64,000 bases of DNA from DATBSL01 sp963729875. Lineage in GTDB: Bacteria; Acidobacteriota; Vicinamibacteria; Fen-336. The notes under the pieces were generated by a model, which saw only the letters and a program-made list of their open reading frames with translations, did not search any database and was not told the DNA's origin. Position numbers and translations under genes: made by a program. The stretch spans positions 248,001 to 312,000 of the forward strand of contig CAVSPR010000007.1 of the NCBI GenBank assembly GCA_963729875.1. Reading direction: 5' to 3'. The number at the start of each line of letters is the position of its first letter. The first letter of the stretch is position 1. Shown here piece after piece: positions 18,330-27,207 of the stretch.

Positions 18330-19721
18330 GTGGGTGCCCCCGAGGACCTGCTCGAGCGGATCCGCCTCCGCCTCGACGAGAGCTTCGTCGGCATCGGGGA
18401 GGTGGTGGCGGAGCTGCAGCCCGCTGACGTGGCCGACCTCGTGAACCAGCTCACCCGCCAGGAGGCGGCGGCGGTGATGAGCATGCTGGCCGTGCCGCGG
18501 GCGGTCGAGGTCTGCGACCAGCCCACCCTGCGCCGCCGCAGCGCCATCCTCGTGCAGATGGACCCCGCCCGCGCGGGCCAGATCCTCGAGGGCCTCTCCG
18601 CCGACGAGCGCACCGAGATCGTGCGCGGCATGGGCGAGGTGGCGCGGCGACGCCTGCTGCCGAAGCTCTCCGCCGAGGTGCGGGCCGAGGTCGAGCGGCT
18701 CCTGCAGTACCCGCCCCACAGCGCGGGCGGGATCATGACCACCGAGTTCGTGCGGCTCGATCCGACGTGGACGGTGGGCGAGTGCCTCCGGCACGTCCGC
18801 TCCGTGGCGCGCGAGAAAGAGTCGGTCTACGCCGCCTACGTGATGGACCCCGCGACCGGGCGGCTCCTGGGCTCCGTCTCCCTGCGCGACCTCGTGATGG
18901 CCGAGCTCGAGCAGCCGGTCGAGCGGGTCATGCGCCGCAAGCCCGTCACCGTGAACGCCTTCGACGACCAGGAGGTGGTGGCGAGCCGGATCGCCAAGTA
19001 CAACCTGCTCGCGGTGCCCGTCCTCGAGAAGGACGACAGCGTCGTCGGCTTCGTGACGGTGGACGACGTGGTGGACGTCATGATCGAGGAGGGCACCGAG
19101 GACGCCCTCAAGATGGGCGCCGTCGAGGCGGGGGCGACGGACGAGCCGTACACCACGACGCCCTTCTGGGCCCTCGTGCGGCGCCGTGCCGGCTGGCTGC
19201 TCGTGCTCTTCCTCGGCGAGATGCTCACCGCCACCGCGATGGGCCGCTTCGAGGAGGAGATCGCCCGGGCGGTGGTCCTCGCCCTCTTCGTGCCGCTCAT
19301 CATCTCGAGCGGCGGCAACTCGGGCTCCCAGGCCGCCTCTCTCATCATCCGCGCCCTCGCCGTCGGCGACCTCGCCCTGGGGGACTGGTGGCGCGTGATG
19401 AGGCGGGAGGTCTTCTCCGGCCTCGTCCTCGGCAGCGTCCTGGGCCTGGTCGGCTTCCTCCGCATCACGGTCTGGTCGCTCTTCTCCCCCGGGGCCTATG
19501 GGCCGCACTGGCTGCTCATCGCCCTCACGGTCTGGCTGGCCCTCCTCGGCGTCGTGCTGTGGGGCACCCTCGCCGGCTCGATGCTCCCGCTCGTCCTCAA
19601 GCGCTTCGGCCTCGACCCCGCCGTCTCCTCGGCGCCGTTCGTGGCCACCCTCGTGGACGTCACCGGCCTCGTCATCTACTTCGAGGTCGCCGCCCAGCTG
19701 CTCCGCGGCACGCTTCTCTGA
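18330..19721 (+). CDS. mgtE: Magnesium transporter MgtE
   Basis: 463 residues from a GTG one base after the kinase stop. The order is the family one: MgtE N domain (about 1-130, helical superhelix), two CBS domains (about 135-255, for example VERVMRRKPVTVNAFDDQEVV) and a five-helix membrane domain (about 285-460) with SSGGNSGSQAASLIIRALA lining the pore. MgtE is a homodimeric, Mg-gated inner-membrane Mg2+ channel. The close spacing suggests co-transcription with the kinase, so phosphorylation of MgtE or a shared signal is possible but not shown. The GTG is preferred for its fit to known N-termini. Confidence 0.92.
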   Translation: MGAPEDLLERIRLRLDESFVGIGEVVAELQPADVADLVNQLTRQEAAAVMSMLAVPRAVEVCDQPTLRRRSAILVQMDPARAGQILEGLSADERTEIVRGMGEVARRRLLPKLSAEVRAEVERLLQYPPHSAGGIMTTEFVRLDPTWTVGECLRHVRSVAREKESVYAAYVMDPATGRLLGSVSLRDLVMAELEQPVERVMRRKPVTVNAFDDQEVVASRIAKYNLLAVPVLEKDDSVVGFVTVDDVVDVMIEEGTEDALKMGAVEAGATDEPYTTTPFWALVRRRAGWLLVLFLGEMLTATAMGRFEEEIARAVVLALFVPLIISSGGNSGSQAASLIIRALAVGDLALGDWWRVMRREVFSGLVLGSVLGLVGFLRITVWSLFSPGAYGPHWLLIALTVWLALLGVVLWGTLAGSMLPLVLKRFGLDPAVSSAPFVATLVDVTGLVIYFEVAAQLLRGTLL

Positions 19722-19899
19722 CCGTCCCCTCGCCGCGCTATACGGCTTTCGTGCAACGGACGCGTGCGCGGGCGCACAGGGGCGGGGGCCGGTGATCGGC
19801 CTCACCGCCGTCGCGCCCCGGCGCGTCTAGCTTTGGGGGCGACCGGGCAAGGGGCCCGGGATCCCCGGCCGGCCATCGAACCGGCGGGGACGAGAAGAC

Positions 19900-19984
19900 C
19901 TCCTGCTCAGAGCAAACCCGGGGCAACCCGGGGACGCAGAGCAACGGAGCCCCCACCCTCTGGGGCCAGCCGGGCCGCCAGGAG
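19900..19984 (+). promoter_or_regulatory. Cyclic-di-GMP-I (GEMM) riboswitch candidate
   Basis: The stretch between mgtE and the lipoprotein gene matches the GEMM-I pattern: AGAGCAAACC (19910-19919), a short G/C hairpin, GGGGACGCAGAGC (about 19930-19942), ACGG (19944-19947), a GCCCC/GGGGC hairpin, then CAGCCGGG (19967-19974). The outer helix P1 is CTCCTG (19900-19905) with CAGGAG (19979-19984), six perfect pairs. Weak point: the inner helix that is GGGC/GCCU in the textbook sequence is poor here. The ribosome-binding site starts one base after P1, so control of translation is likely. Checkable by a covariance-model search. Confidence 0.75.
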
Positions 19985-19992
19985 AAAGGAGG
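19985..19992 (+). promoter_or_regulatory. Ribosome-binding site abutting riboswitch P1
   Basis: AAAGGAGG directly follows the 3' strand of the P1 helix and lies 7 bp before the ATG at 20000. It fixes the start and places the site where riboswitch folding could hide or free it. Confidence 0.75.
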
Positions 19993-19999
19993 CCAAGCC

Positions 20000-21151
20000 A
20001 TGACTCGAACGCTGTTCGTCCGTCTGTCGTTGGTCGCCCTGGCCGCCGCGCTGGCGGCGGGATGCGGGGGGTCGTCGGCCGTCACGGGGCCGGAGCCGAG
20101 CGCGCCGGTCCAGGGCAACGCCGTCGTGCAGGGGACGGTGACCGGATCGAGCGCCGGCCTGCAGGTGGGTGTCGTGGGCACCCCGCTCGTAGCCCCCGTC
20201 GACGACGAGGGTCAGTTCGCGCTGGCCGGCGTCCCCGCCGGCACCGCCACCTTGAGGTTCGAGGGTGCGGGCGTCGACGCCCGGGTCTCCGTGTCCGGCC
20301 TGCAGGACGGCCTGGTCACGTCGCTCACGGTTCAGCTGTCCGGCGGGAGCGCCCAGATCGCGGGTACGCCGACCTGCGCCCCGACCGCGGAGACGTTCTT
20401 CTCGGGCACGCTCGAGTCCATGGTGGGCACGAGGCTCGTCGTCGCCGGGCGGCAGGTGGACGCGGGCCAGGTCCAGAAGGTGTGGCGCGGGGACCGCCGC
20501 ATCCAGCTGACCGATCTCCAGGTCGGCGACAAGGTGAAGGTCTGGGGCACCCTGCGCGGCGACGGCGTGGTCCTCGCCGAGGAGATCAAGGCCCTCACGC
20601 AGGGCGGCGAGACCACCGAGACCTGGGTGGTCTTCACCGGCAGGGTGGAGTCGGTGAAGGCCTCGAGCCTGGACGTGGCGGCCCACCCCAACACGGGCAC
20701 CTACCCGGTCCTGACCGTCTCCGGGACCACGGTGCGGACCACCGCCGAGACGAAGGTCAAGCTCGCGGACGGCACCGTCATCAGCGCGAGCCAGATCGCG
20801 GTCGGCCAGACGGCAACCGTCGAGGGCTGGAAGACGAGCGAAGGGACGGTGCGCGCCGCCAAGATCGTGGTCGAGGGGGCGGGCAGCGGCCCCACCTGGG
20901 TCACGTTCAAGGGCCGCGTGGAATCGGTGGCTTTCGACGCCCTGGACGTCCACGGCAACCCCTACGTGACGCCCACGCTCACCGTCGCCGGCCGCAAGGT
21001 CAAGACGGACGGCTCGACCGCCTTCAAGTGGTCGGACGGCACCGCGCTCGACCCGAAGGCGATCCAGACGGGCGACCAGGCCCGCGTCGAGGGGTGGAGC
21101 AAGCCGGAGGGGTACGTCCTGGCGACGAAGGTGGTCGTGGACAAGCGCTGA
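20000..21151 (+). CDS. DUF5666-type lipoprotein, three repeats
   Basis: 383 residues with a lipoprotein signal (lipobox LAAGC at residues ~19-23), so it is probably anchored in a membrane facing the periplasm or the outside. After a Gly/Ser linker and a carboxypeptidase-regulatory-like segment (GQFALAGVPAGTATLRF), three ~75-residue beta-rich repeats follow: FFSGTLESMVGTRLVVAG, VVFTGRVESVKASSLDVA and VTFKGRVESVAFDALDV. Each repeat ends in a stretch like QVGDKVKVWG or AVGQTATVEGW. This fits the DUF5666 family, whose function is unknown. Its 5' leader carries the cyclic-di-GMP riboswitch candidate, so it is probably a surface component controlled by cyclic-di-GMP. The next gene encodes a related lipoprotein. 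Confidence 0.8.
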   Translation: MTRTLFVRLSLVALAAALAAGCGGSSAVTGPEPSAPVQGNAVVQGTVTGSSAGLQVGVVGTPLVAPVDDEGQFALAGVPAGTATLRFEGAGVDARVSVSGLQDGLVTSLTVQLSGGSAQIAGTPTCAPTAETFFSGTLESMVGTRLVVAGRQVDAGQVQKVWRGDRRIQLTDLQVGDKVKVWGTLRGDGVVLAEEIKALTQGGETTETWVVFTGRVESVKASSLDVAAHPNTGTYPVLTVSGTTVRTTAETKVKLADGTVISASQIAVGQTATVEGWKTSEGTVRAAKIVVEGAGSGPTWVTFKGRVESVAFDALDVHGNPYVTPTLTVAGRKVKTDGSTAFKWSDGTALDPKAIQTGDQARVEGWSKPEGYVLATKVVVDKR

Positions 21152-21215
21152 CCGCATCGCAGCCGGCTGGCCGGGCGGCTCCGCTCCTCCGTGGGGTGTG
21201 ATACCCGACACAGGG

Positions 21216-21235
21216 ACGCCGGGGCCGCCCGGCGT
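21216..21235 (+). other. Perfect hairpin between two paralogous lipoprotein genes
   Basis: ACGCCGGG and CCCGGCGT form an eight-pair stem with a four-base loop, 39 bp before the next ATG. No U-tract follows, so it is not a standard terminator; an attenuator or RNA-processing site is possible. Confidence 0.5.
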
Positions 21236-21273
21236 AGCGTGGAAGCCTCAGCGAAAGACAGGAGGTCCGTACC

Positions 21274-22239
21274 ATGCGCTCACGCCTCGCCTTTCTCGCC
21301 CTGCTGGCTGCCGCCTTCCTCTCCGCCTGTGGCGGCGGCAGCCCTTCCGCCCCGTCCGATCAGGGTGTCCTCGTCGACGGGCTCGTAATCGGCGGCTTCG
21401 CCGGGCTGCCCTTCCACGCCTCGGCCGGCTCGATCGCAGGGGAAGACGCGGTCACCGTGACCTGCCAGGAGAACCCGGCCATCACGGCGACCGTCGGCCC
21501 GGACGGCCGGTTCACCTTGCGCGGCCTGCCCGCCGGCGGCTTCACCCTGATCTTCAAGCAGGGCGCCACCACTCTCGGCACCCTCTCCTTCAGCGCCGTG
21601 CAGCCCAACCAGGAGATCACGATCACCGTGGCGGTGAGCGGCACCACGGTCACGCTCGTGGAGCAGAAGCGCAACGGGATCGGCCACGGCGACCTCGAGA
21701 TCGAGGGCCTCGTCCAGCAGCTGCTCTGCGGGGTGGCGGCGCTCCCCGCCTGCCCGACGGCCGGCGACAGCCGCTTCCTGATCGACGGCCACACGGTGGT
21801 CGCGCGCCCCGGCCAGACCGCGATCCGCGAGGGCAACGTCGCGCGCACGGTCGCCGACGTCACCGTGGGCCGCCAGGTCCACGTGAAGGGCACGTGGTTG
21901 CCGCTCGAGGGCAGCGTCCAGCCGGTGCTCGCCTCCGAGATCAAGCTTCAGGACGAGGAAGGCACTCCGGGAGAAGCCTGCGTGGCCGGCTCGAAGACCG
22001 AGGTGGAGGGGAAGGTCTCGGCCAAGACGGGCACGATCCTCACCGTGTCGCAGACCGGCAAGGGGCTCTTCGACTGCGACGTGCCGGCCGGGACCCCCAT
22101 TCGCAAGGGGAACACGAGCTACACGTTCGGGCAGGTCCAGGTGGGCTGGCGGGTGCACGTCAAGGGCACGGCCCTGGGCCTCTCGACAACCGGGAGCTGC
22201 AAGGTGACGGCGAGCGAGGTGATCGTCCAGCAGAACTAG
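21274..22239 (+). CDS. DUF5666-type lipoprotein
   Basis: 321 residues with lipobox LSACGGG (Cys at residue ~19). A carboxypeptidase-regulatory-like beta domain (DGRFTLRGLPAGGFTLIFKQG) is followed by two DUF5666-like repeats with internal cysteines (LLCGVAALPACP, EACVAGSKTEVEGKVSAK, LFDCDVPAG). AGGAGG at 21260-21265 supports the ATG at 21274. It is a divergent paralogue of the preceding gene, 122 bp downstream; the hairpin between them may uncouple their expression. The role is unknown; the paired copies suggest surface proteins of one system. Confidence 0.75.
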   Translation: MRSRLAFLALLAAAFLSACGGGSPSAPSDQGVLVDGLVIGGFAGLPFHASAGSIAGEDAVTVTCQENPAITATVGPDGRFTLRGLPAGGFTLIFKQGATTLGTLSFSAVQPNQEITITVAVSGTTVTLVEQKRNGIGHGDLEIEGLVQQLLCGVAALPACPTAGDSRFLIDGHTVVARPGQTAIREGNVARTVADVTVGRQVHVKGTWLPLEGSVQPVLASEIKLQDEEGTPGEACVAGSKTEVEGKVSAKTGTILTVSQTGKGLFDCDVPAGTPIRKGNTSYTFGQVQVGWRVHVKGTALGLSTTGSCKVTASEVIVQQN

Positions 22240-22309
22240 GGGCGTCGCCCCCCGGCCCGGACCCTCGCGGTTATACTCACCCGCACTTCACCAGGAGGAT
22301 CCGGGCCCG

Positions 22310-24376
22310 ATGAAGCGGTTGCTGTCTCTTTTCGCCTGGCTGGCCGTGGCCCTCGCCGGGGCGGGCGCGCTCGGCGCGATCGCCCTCCGGCGGGGCGAGG
22401 CGGTGAGCGGCCTCTTCTTCGTGGTGGGCGCGGGCTGCACGTACCTCGTCGCCTACCGCTTCTACTCGGCCTTCCTCGCGGCCAAGGTGCTCGCCCTCGA
22501 CGGCACCCGGGCCACGCCCGCGGAGCGGCTCGACGACGGGCGTGACTTCGTGCCCACGAACCGCTGGGTGGTCCTCGGCCACCACTTCGCGGCGATCGCG
22601 GGGCCGGGCCCGCTGGTGGGCCCCACTCTCGCCGCGCAGTTCGGCTACCTGCCGGGGACCCTCTGGCTCGTCGCGGGCGCCGTCCTCGGCGGCTGCGTGC
22701 AGGACTTCGTGATCCTGTTCTTCTCGCTGCGCCGCGACGGCCGCTCCCTCGGCCAGATGGCGCGCGACGAGGTGGGCCGGCGGGCGGGGTTCCTCGCCAT
22801 GGTCTCCGTCCTCGGGATCATGGTCATCCTGCTCGCGGTGATCGCCCTCGTCGTGGTGAACGCGCTCAAGGACTCCCCGTGGGGCGCCTTCACCCTCGCC
22901 ATGACGATCCCGATCGCGATGCTCATGGGCCTCTACATGCGGTTCTGGCGGCCGGGGCGGGTGATGGAGGCCTCGGCCATCGGCTTCGTCCTGATCCTCG
23001 TCGCGGTCGTGGCCGGGCAGTGGGTGTCGCGCTCGCCCGAGTGGGCCCCCGTCTTCACCCTCACCGGCACCACCCTCGCCGCGGTGGTCATCGTCTACGG
23101 CTTCGCCGCCTCGGCGCTCCCGGTATGGCTGCTCCTCGCCCCCCGCGACTACATCTCGGCGTTCCTCAAGGTGGGGGTCATCCTCGCCCTCGCCGCCGGC
23201 ATCTTCCTCGTCCGCCCGAGCATCCACATGCCGCCATTCACCCGCTTCGTGGACGGCACCGGCCCCGTGTTCGCCGGCACGATCTTCCCGTTCTGCTTCA
23301 TCACCATCGCCTGCGGCGCCGTCTCCGGCTTCCACGCCCTCATCTCCTCCGGCACCACCCCCAAGCTGCTGACGCGGGAGAGCGACGCCCGCCTCGTGGG
23401 CTACGGCTCGATGCTCATGGAGTCGTTCGTGGGCGTCATGGCGATGGTCGCGGCGTGCGCCCTCGAGCCCGGCGTCTACTTCGCCATCAACAGCCCGGCC
23501 GGCATCGTGGGGACGACCGCGGAGCAGGCCGCGTCCACGATCTCGGGGTGGGGCTTCCCGCTCGACCCCGCGGCCATGCACCAGCTGGCCGACAGCGTCG
23601 GCGAGCAGACGCTGCTCAACCGCACCGGGGGGGCACCCTCGCTCGCGGTGGGCATGGCCCACATCTTCAGCCGCACGCTCGGGGGCGACCGCCTGCTCGG
23701 CATCTGGTACCACTTCGCGATCATGTTCGAGGCGCTGTTCATCCTGACCGTGCTCGACGCGGGGACGCGGGTGGGCCGCTTCATGGTCCAGGAGCTCCTC
23801 GGCCGCTTCGTACCGGGGATCGCCCGCGCCGGCTCGTGGGCGAGCACGCTCTTCACGAGCGCCCTCATCGTCGGGGCCTGGGGCTACTTCCTCTACCAGG
23901 GCGTTCTCGACCCGCTGGGAGGGATCAACTCCCTCTGGCCGCTCTTCGGCATCTCCAACCAGATCCTGGCCGCGGTCGCCCTCGTGGTGGCGACCACGAT
24001 CCTGATCAAGATGGGAAAGCGGCGGTACCTCTGGGTGACGCTCCTGCCGATGGCGTGGCTGGTCGTGGTGACGCTCACCGGGAGCTGGCAGAAGGTCTTC
24101 CACGAGAGTCCGCGCGTCGGGTTCCTCGCCCAGGCGCAGGCCCTCGAGCAGCAGATCGCGGAGGGCCGGGTGGCGCCGGAGAAGGTGGCCGACACGCGCC
24201 ACCTGATCTTCAACAACCGCCTCGACGCCGCGGTGACCGGCTTCTTCGCCCTGCTCATCCTCGCCCTCCTGGCCGAGGCGGCGACGGAGTGGTACCGCAT
24301 CCTGAGCGGCCGGAGGGCCGCGCACCTCACGGAGACTCCCTACGTCCGGACGAGGTGGGCGGAGACCTCGCCGTGA
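22310..24376 (+). CDS. cstA: Peptide/pyruvate transporter CstA family
   Basis: 688 residues with about 16 hydrophobic segments and the CstA signatures: NRWVVLGHHFAAIAGPGPLVGPTLAAQFGYLPG, then ACGAVSGFHALISSGTTPKLL and WPLFGISNQILAAVAL. CstA/BtsT proteins are inner-membrane carriers, described for peptides under carbon starvation and for pyruvate. AGGAGG at 22292-22297 supports the ATG at 22310. TATACT at about 22273 could be a -10 element. The next gene encodes the usual small CstA partner and overlaps the stop (GTGA). Family call is firm; the substrate remains open. Confidence 0.9.
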   Translation: MKRLLSLFAWLAVALAGAGALGAIALRRGEAVSGLFFVVGAGCTYLVAYRFYSAFLAAKVLALDGTRATPAERLDDGRDFVPTNRWVVLGHHFAAIAGPGPLVGPTLAAQFGYLPGTLWLVAGAVLGGCVQDFVILFFSLRRDGRSLGQMARDEVGRRAGFLAMVSVLGIMVILLAVIALVVVNALKDSPWGAFTLAMTIPIAMLMGLYMRFWRPGRVMEASAIGFVLILVAVVAGQWVSRSPEWAPVFTLTGTTLAAVVIVYGFAASALPVWLLLAPRDYISAFLKVGVILALAAGIFLVRPSIHMPPFTRFVDGTGPVFAGTIFPFCFITIACGAVSGFHALISSGTTPKLLTRESDARLVGYGSMLMESFVGVMAMVAACALEPGVYFAINSPAGIVGTTAEQAASTISGWGFPLDPAAMHQLADSVGEQTLLNRTGGAPSLAVGMAHIFSRTLGGDRLLGIWYHFAIMFEALFILTVLDAGTRVGRFMVQELLGRFVPGIARAGSWASTLFTSALIVGAWGYFLYQGVLDPLGGINSLWPLFGISNQILAAVALVVATTILIKMGKRRYLWVTLLPMAWLVVVTLTGSWQKVFHESPRVGFLAQAQALEQQIAEGRVAPEKVADTRHLIFNNRLDAAVTGFFALLILALLAEAATEWYRILSGRRAAHLTETPYVRTRWAETSP

Positions 24377-24552
24377 GGGCCCGACTCCGGGACGCGCTGC
24401 GCGGTCTGTGGCAGAGGGTGCGCGAGTGGAGCGGCGACGCGGCCTACGAGACCTACCTCGCGCGCGGAGGGGACGGGCCCCGGCTCAGCCGCGAGGCCTT
24501 CTACCTCGACTCGGTCCGGCGGCGGTACTCGCGGCCGACCCGCTGCTGCTGA
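24373..24552 (+). CDS. Small CstA-associated protein, YbdD/YjiX (DUF466) family
   Basis: 59 residues from a GTG overlapping the cstA stop. It shows the family pattern GDAAYETYLARGGDGPRLSREAFYLDSVRRRY and ends in the invariant RPTRCC. In enterobacteria such proteins are encoded directly after cstA or btsT and are needed for full transport. The last 68 bp overlap the 3' end of the convergent homoserine dehydrogenase gene. Confidence 0.88.
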   Translation: MRARLRDALRGLWQRVREWSGDAAYETYLARGGDGPRLSREAFYLDSVRRRYSRPTRCC

Positions 24553-25585
24553 GGCGCCGCGTCCGCACGACTTCCAGCAGGTCCGAGAGGACCGCGTAGG
24601 CCGTCTGGTCCACGGTCGCCCCCCGCTCGAAGACGCCGATCTCGCCCATGAGGTCGGTCCCGAGAACGAGCGCCGCGTCCGGGCCGGAGCCGGAGAGGGG
24701 ATCCCCGAAGGGGATCCGCTCCGGGGCGACGCTCACCCGCACACGGCCGCGCCGCCGCTCGCCGCGGACGACCAGCCGGAGCCGCGCGCCGGCCCGCAGG
24801 GCCGCCTGCACGTCCCGCCTCGCGAGGCCCGCGATCCCCCGCCGCCGGACCTGGCCCGGCCGCACCGAGGCGCCCATGAGGCCGTTCGCGATCGCGCAGC
24901 CCTTCACCGCGGCGTCCCAGCCCTCGAGGTCGTTTCCCGGGTCGGCCTCGGCGATCCCGAGGGCCTGGGCCTCCTTCACCGCGGCCTTCGCCGTGAGCCC
25001 CTCCTCCATGCGGGACAGGACGAGGTTGGTGGTGCTGTTGAGGGTCCCCCGGAAGGAGACGACGCGCGCGCCGCGCAGGCACCGATCGGCCAGGTTGAAG
25101 ACGGGCGTCCCGTCCATCACCGCGCCCTCGTGGAGGAAGAGGCGGCCCTCCCGCGCGGCCAGCGCCTTCAGGGGACGCAGCGCGAACGCGACCGGGCCCT
25201 TGTTGGCGGTGACGACGTGCATCCCCCGGCGGAGGGCCTGGCGCACGTGGGCGACGGCCGGCTGCCCGCTCCGCGGGTCGAGCGTCGTGATCTCGACGAG
25301 AACATCTGCGGGCACGCGGCCGATGAAGTCCCGCACGCCGGCGACGCGCGGGCCCCGGTGGAGCGGGTCGAGCGAGAGGCCCCGCCCCACGAGCCGCAGC
25401 GCGCGGCCGAGGTCGACTCCGCCCGGGTCGATCGCGGCGCCGTGGCGGGCGGTCGCGATGCCGGTCACGCGGACGCGGGCGCCGGACGCGCGCAGGGCGC
25501 GCGCATAGGCTCCTCGCAGCTGCAGGGCGAACCTCCGCCCCACGTTGCCGAAGCCCACGAGGGCGATTCTCGTCGGCTCTTCCAT
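24485..25585 (-). CDS. hom: Homoserine dehydrogenase
   Basis: 366 residues starting MEEPTRIALVGFGNVGRRF (Rossmann GxGxxG). HVVTANKGPVAF holds the conserved Asn-Lys-Gly-Pro, GTLNSTTNLVLSRMEEG matches the substrate-site loop, and AEADPGNDLEGWDAAVK matches the family pattern with catalytic Asp and Lys. The enzyme reduces aspartate semialdehyde to homoserine with NAD(P)H, for Thr and Met synthesis. There is no ACT domain, so feedback control by Thr is not expected. The C-terminus runs into the convergent DUF466 gene by 68 bp. The ATG at 25585 lies only 10 bp after a TAGAAT box, so the message is nearly leaderless. Confidence 0.9.
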   Translation of the reverse strand: MEEPTRIALVGFGNVGRRFALQLRGAYARALRASGARVRVTGIATARHGAAIDPGGVDLGRALRLVGRGLSLDPLHRGPRVAGVRDFIGRVPADVLVEITTLDPRSGQPAVAHVRQALRRGMHVVTANKGPVAFALRPLKALAAREGRLFLHEGAVMDGTPVFNLADRCLRGARVVSFRGTLNSTTNLVLSRMEEGLTAKAAVKEAQALGIAEADPGNDLEGWDAAVKGCAIANGLMGASVRPGQVRRRGIAGLARRDVQAALRAGARLRLVVRGERRRGRVRVSVAPERIPFGDPLSGSGPDAALVLGTDLMGEIGVFERGATVDQTAYAVLSDLLEVVRTRRLSSSGSAASTAAGPSRGRRPRG

Positions 25586-25595
25586 GGGACGGAGG

Positions 25596-25601
25596 ATTCT
25601 A
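25596..25601 (-). promoter_or_regulatory. Candidate -10 element (TAGAAT) for homoserine dehydrogenase
   Basis: TAGAAT on the minus strand lies 10 bp upstream of the ATG, implying a very short leader. It is the third instance of the same hexamer before a gene in this window. Confidence 0.4.
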
Positions 25602-25664
25602 GCCCACGGCCGCGGGGCGCGGTCGATCTTGACGGCGGCTTGCCCGCGAAGACACACTGCTCCG

Positions 25665-27195
25665 GTGCTCGACCGCCCCGCCGGCGGCCTCTCTTCCCGG
25701 CGCTTCCTGGCTGGCCTCGCGGTGCTCGGCCTCGTCGTCTACGGGGCCGTCCTCGTCCGCTACGCCTCCTACGCGGTCGGGGCCGCCGACAGCTCCGGCT
25801 ACCTGAACCAGGCTCGCGCCCTGGCCGCAGGCGAGCCCGCCCGCCCGATCCGCGTCCTGGCCGCGCTCGAGCTCCCCGACGTCCCCCTGAACGCGGTGCT
25901 CCCCCTGGGCTTCGTCAGAGGCCAGCCGGACCGGACCATGACGCCGAGCTACCCGCCGGGCTTTCCCCTGCACATGGCGGCCTTCGCCGCGCTCCTGGGA
26001 TGGGGGACCGGCCCGTACCTCGTGAGCCCGGTCTTCGCCCTGCTCGGCGTCCTCGCCTTCTACGCGCTCGCCCGCGAGCTCGGCCTCTCCCCGCGGGAGT
26101 CGGCGAGCGGCGCGGTCATCCTGGCCCTCCAGCCGGTCTACGTGTTCATGGGGCTCCAGCCCATGAGCGACAGCGCGGCCACGACCTGGGCGACCGTGGC
26201 CGTGCTCCTGGCCCTGCTCGCCCGGCGAGCTCCGGCCTGGGCATTCGGCGCCGGCGCCGCCTTCGCCGTGGCCTGTCTCACGAGGCCGACCAACGCGCTG
26301 CTGCTGCTGCCGATCGCCCTCGCCCTGCCCTGGACCCTGGGGGCGCTCTACCGCTTCGCCCTGGGAGCCCTGCCCGGCTTCACGTTCCTCTTCGCCTTCA
26401 ACCACGCCGCCTACGGCCACCCGCTGCGCACCGGGTACGGCGAGGTGGGCCACGAGTTCTCCCTCGCCTTCTTCCCGGCGCGCTGGCGCCACTACACGCA
26501 CTGGCTCGGGGCCACCTTCACGCCGCTCCTGCCGCTGGCCTGGCTCGGGGTCGCCGGCATTCGGGAGACGCGCGGGCGCGACCGCCTGATGCTCCTCGTG
26601 TGGTTCGGGTCCTTCTTCCTCTTCTTCTGCACGTACCGGCACCACGACTCCTGGTGGTACCTGCGCTTCCTCATGCCGGCGTTTCCCGCCCTGATCGCGG
26701 GCGCCCTGCTCGCGGCGCGGCCGGTGTGGCGCGCGCTCGAGCTCGGGCTCCACCTGCCGGGGCGCGCGCTGGGGAGCGCCAGGATCCTGCCCGCCGTCGC
26801 GCTCGCGGTCGTGGCGTGGCGCGAGGTCTCGGTCGCGGACCGCATGGCGGTCCTCGAGATCGGCGCGATCGACAGCGTCTACCCGCGGTCCTGCCGGCTC
26901 GCCGCCCGAGCGGCTTCCCCCGGGCGCGATCGTGCTCTCCAAGCTCGCGAGCGGGGCGCTGGAGGCGTACACGGAGCTTCCCCAGCTGCGCTTCGACACC
27001 ATGGACGACCGCACCGCGCGGCGGCTCCTGCGCCGCAGCCTGCGGAGGGGCCGCCCCTGGTACGCGCTCATTCACGAGGCCGAGAAGCCGGAGTTCGTCA
27101 GCCGCGGCCTCGGGAGCTGGCGGAGGATCGACTCGGTCGGGAACGTCGAGCTGCTCGAGCTCCTTCCCGAGTCGCTGCTCGGGCCCCTCCGGTAG
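25665..27195 (+). CDS. Multi-spanning glycosyltransferase-like protein (one frameshift)
   Basis: About 510 residues with some ten hydrophobic segments. The first extracytoplasmic loop has SSGYLNQARALAAGEPA and SYPPGFPLHMAAFAALLG, resembling dolichol-phosphate-mannose or lipid-linked-sugar glycosyltransferases of the PMT/ArnT (GT-C) fold, with an acidic residue at AADSSGY. The frame breaks in a CCC run at 26904-26906; one base removed restores LPPGAIVLSKLASGALEAYTE and the end at 27195. The start is uncertain: the GTG at 25665 is the first codon giving a compact cytoplasmic tail before the first helix. No glycan genes lie nearby, so substrate and donor are unknown. Confidence 0.65.
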
Positions 27196-27207
27196 CGGCG
27201 GGCCGCC

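Noticed and set aside
15818..18742. Long minus-strand frame opposite the kinase and mgtE
   Set aside because: Shadow of the third codon positions; composed of Glu/Val/Asp/Gly repeats with no domain.
21160..21273. Second cyclic-di-GMP riboswitch ahead of the second lipoprotein gene
   Set aside because: CACAGGGACGCC and GCGAAAGACAGG superficially resemble the class, but GCAAACC and the paired blocks are absent.
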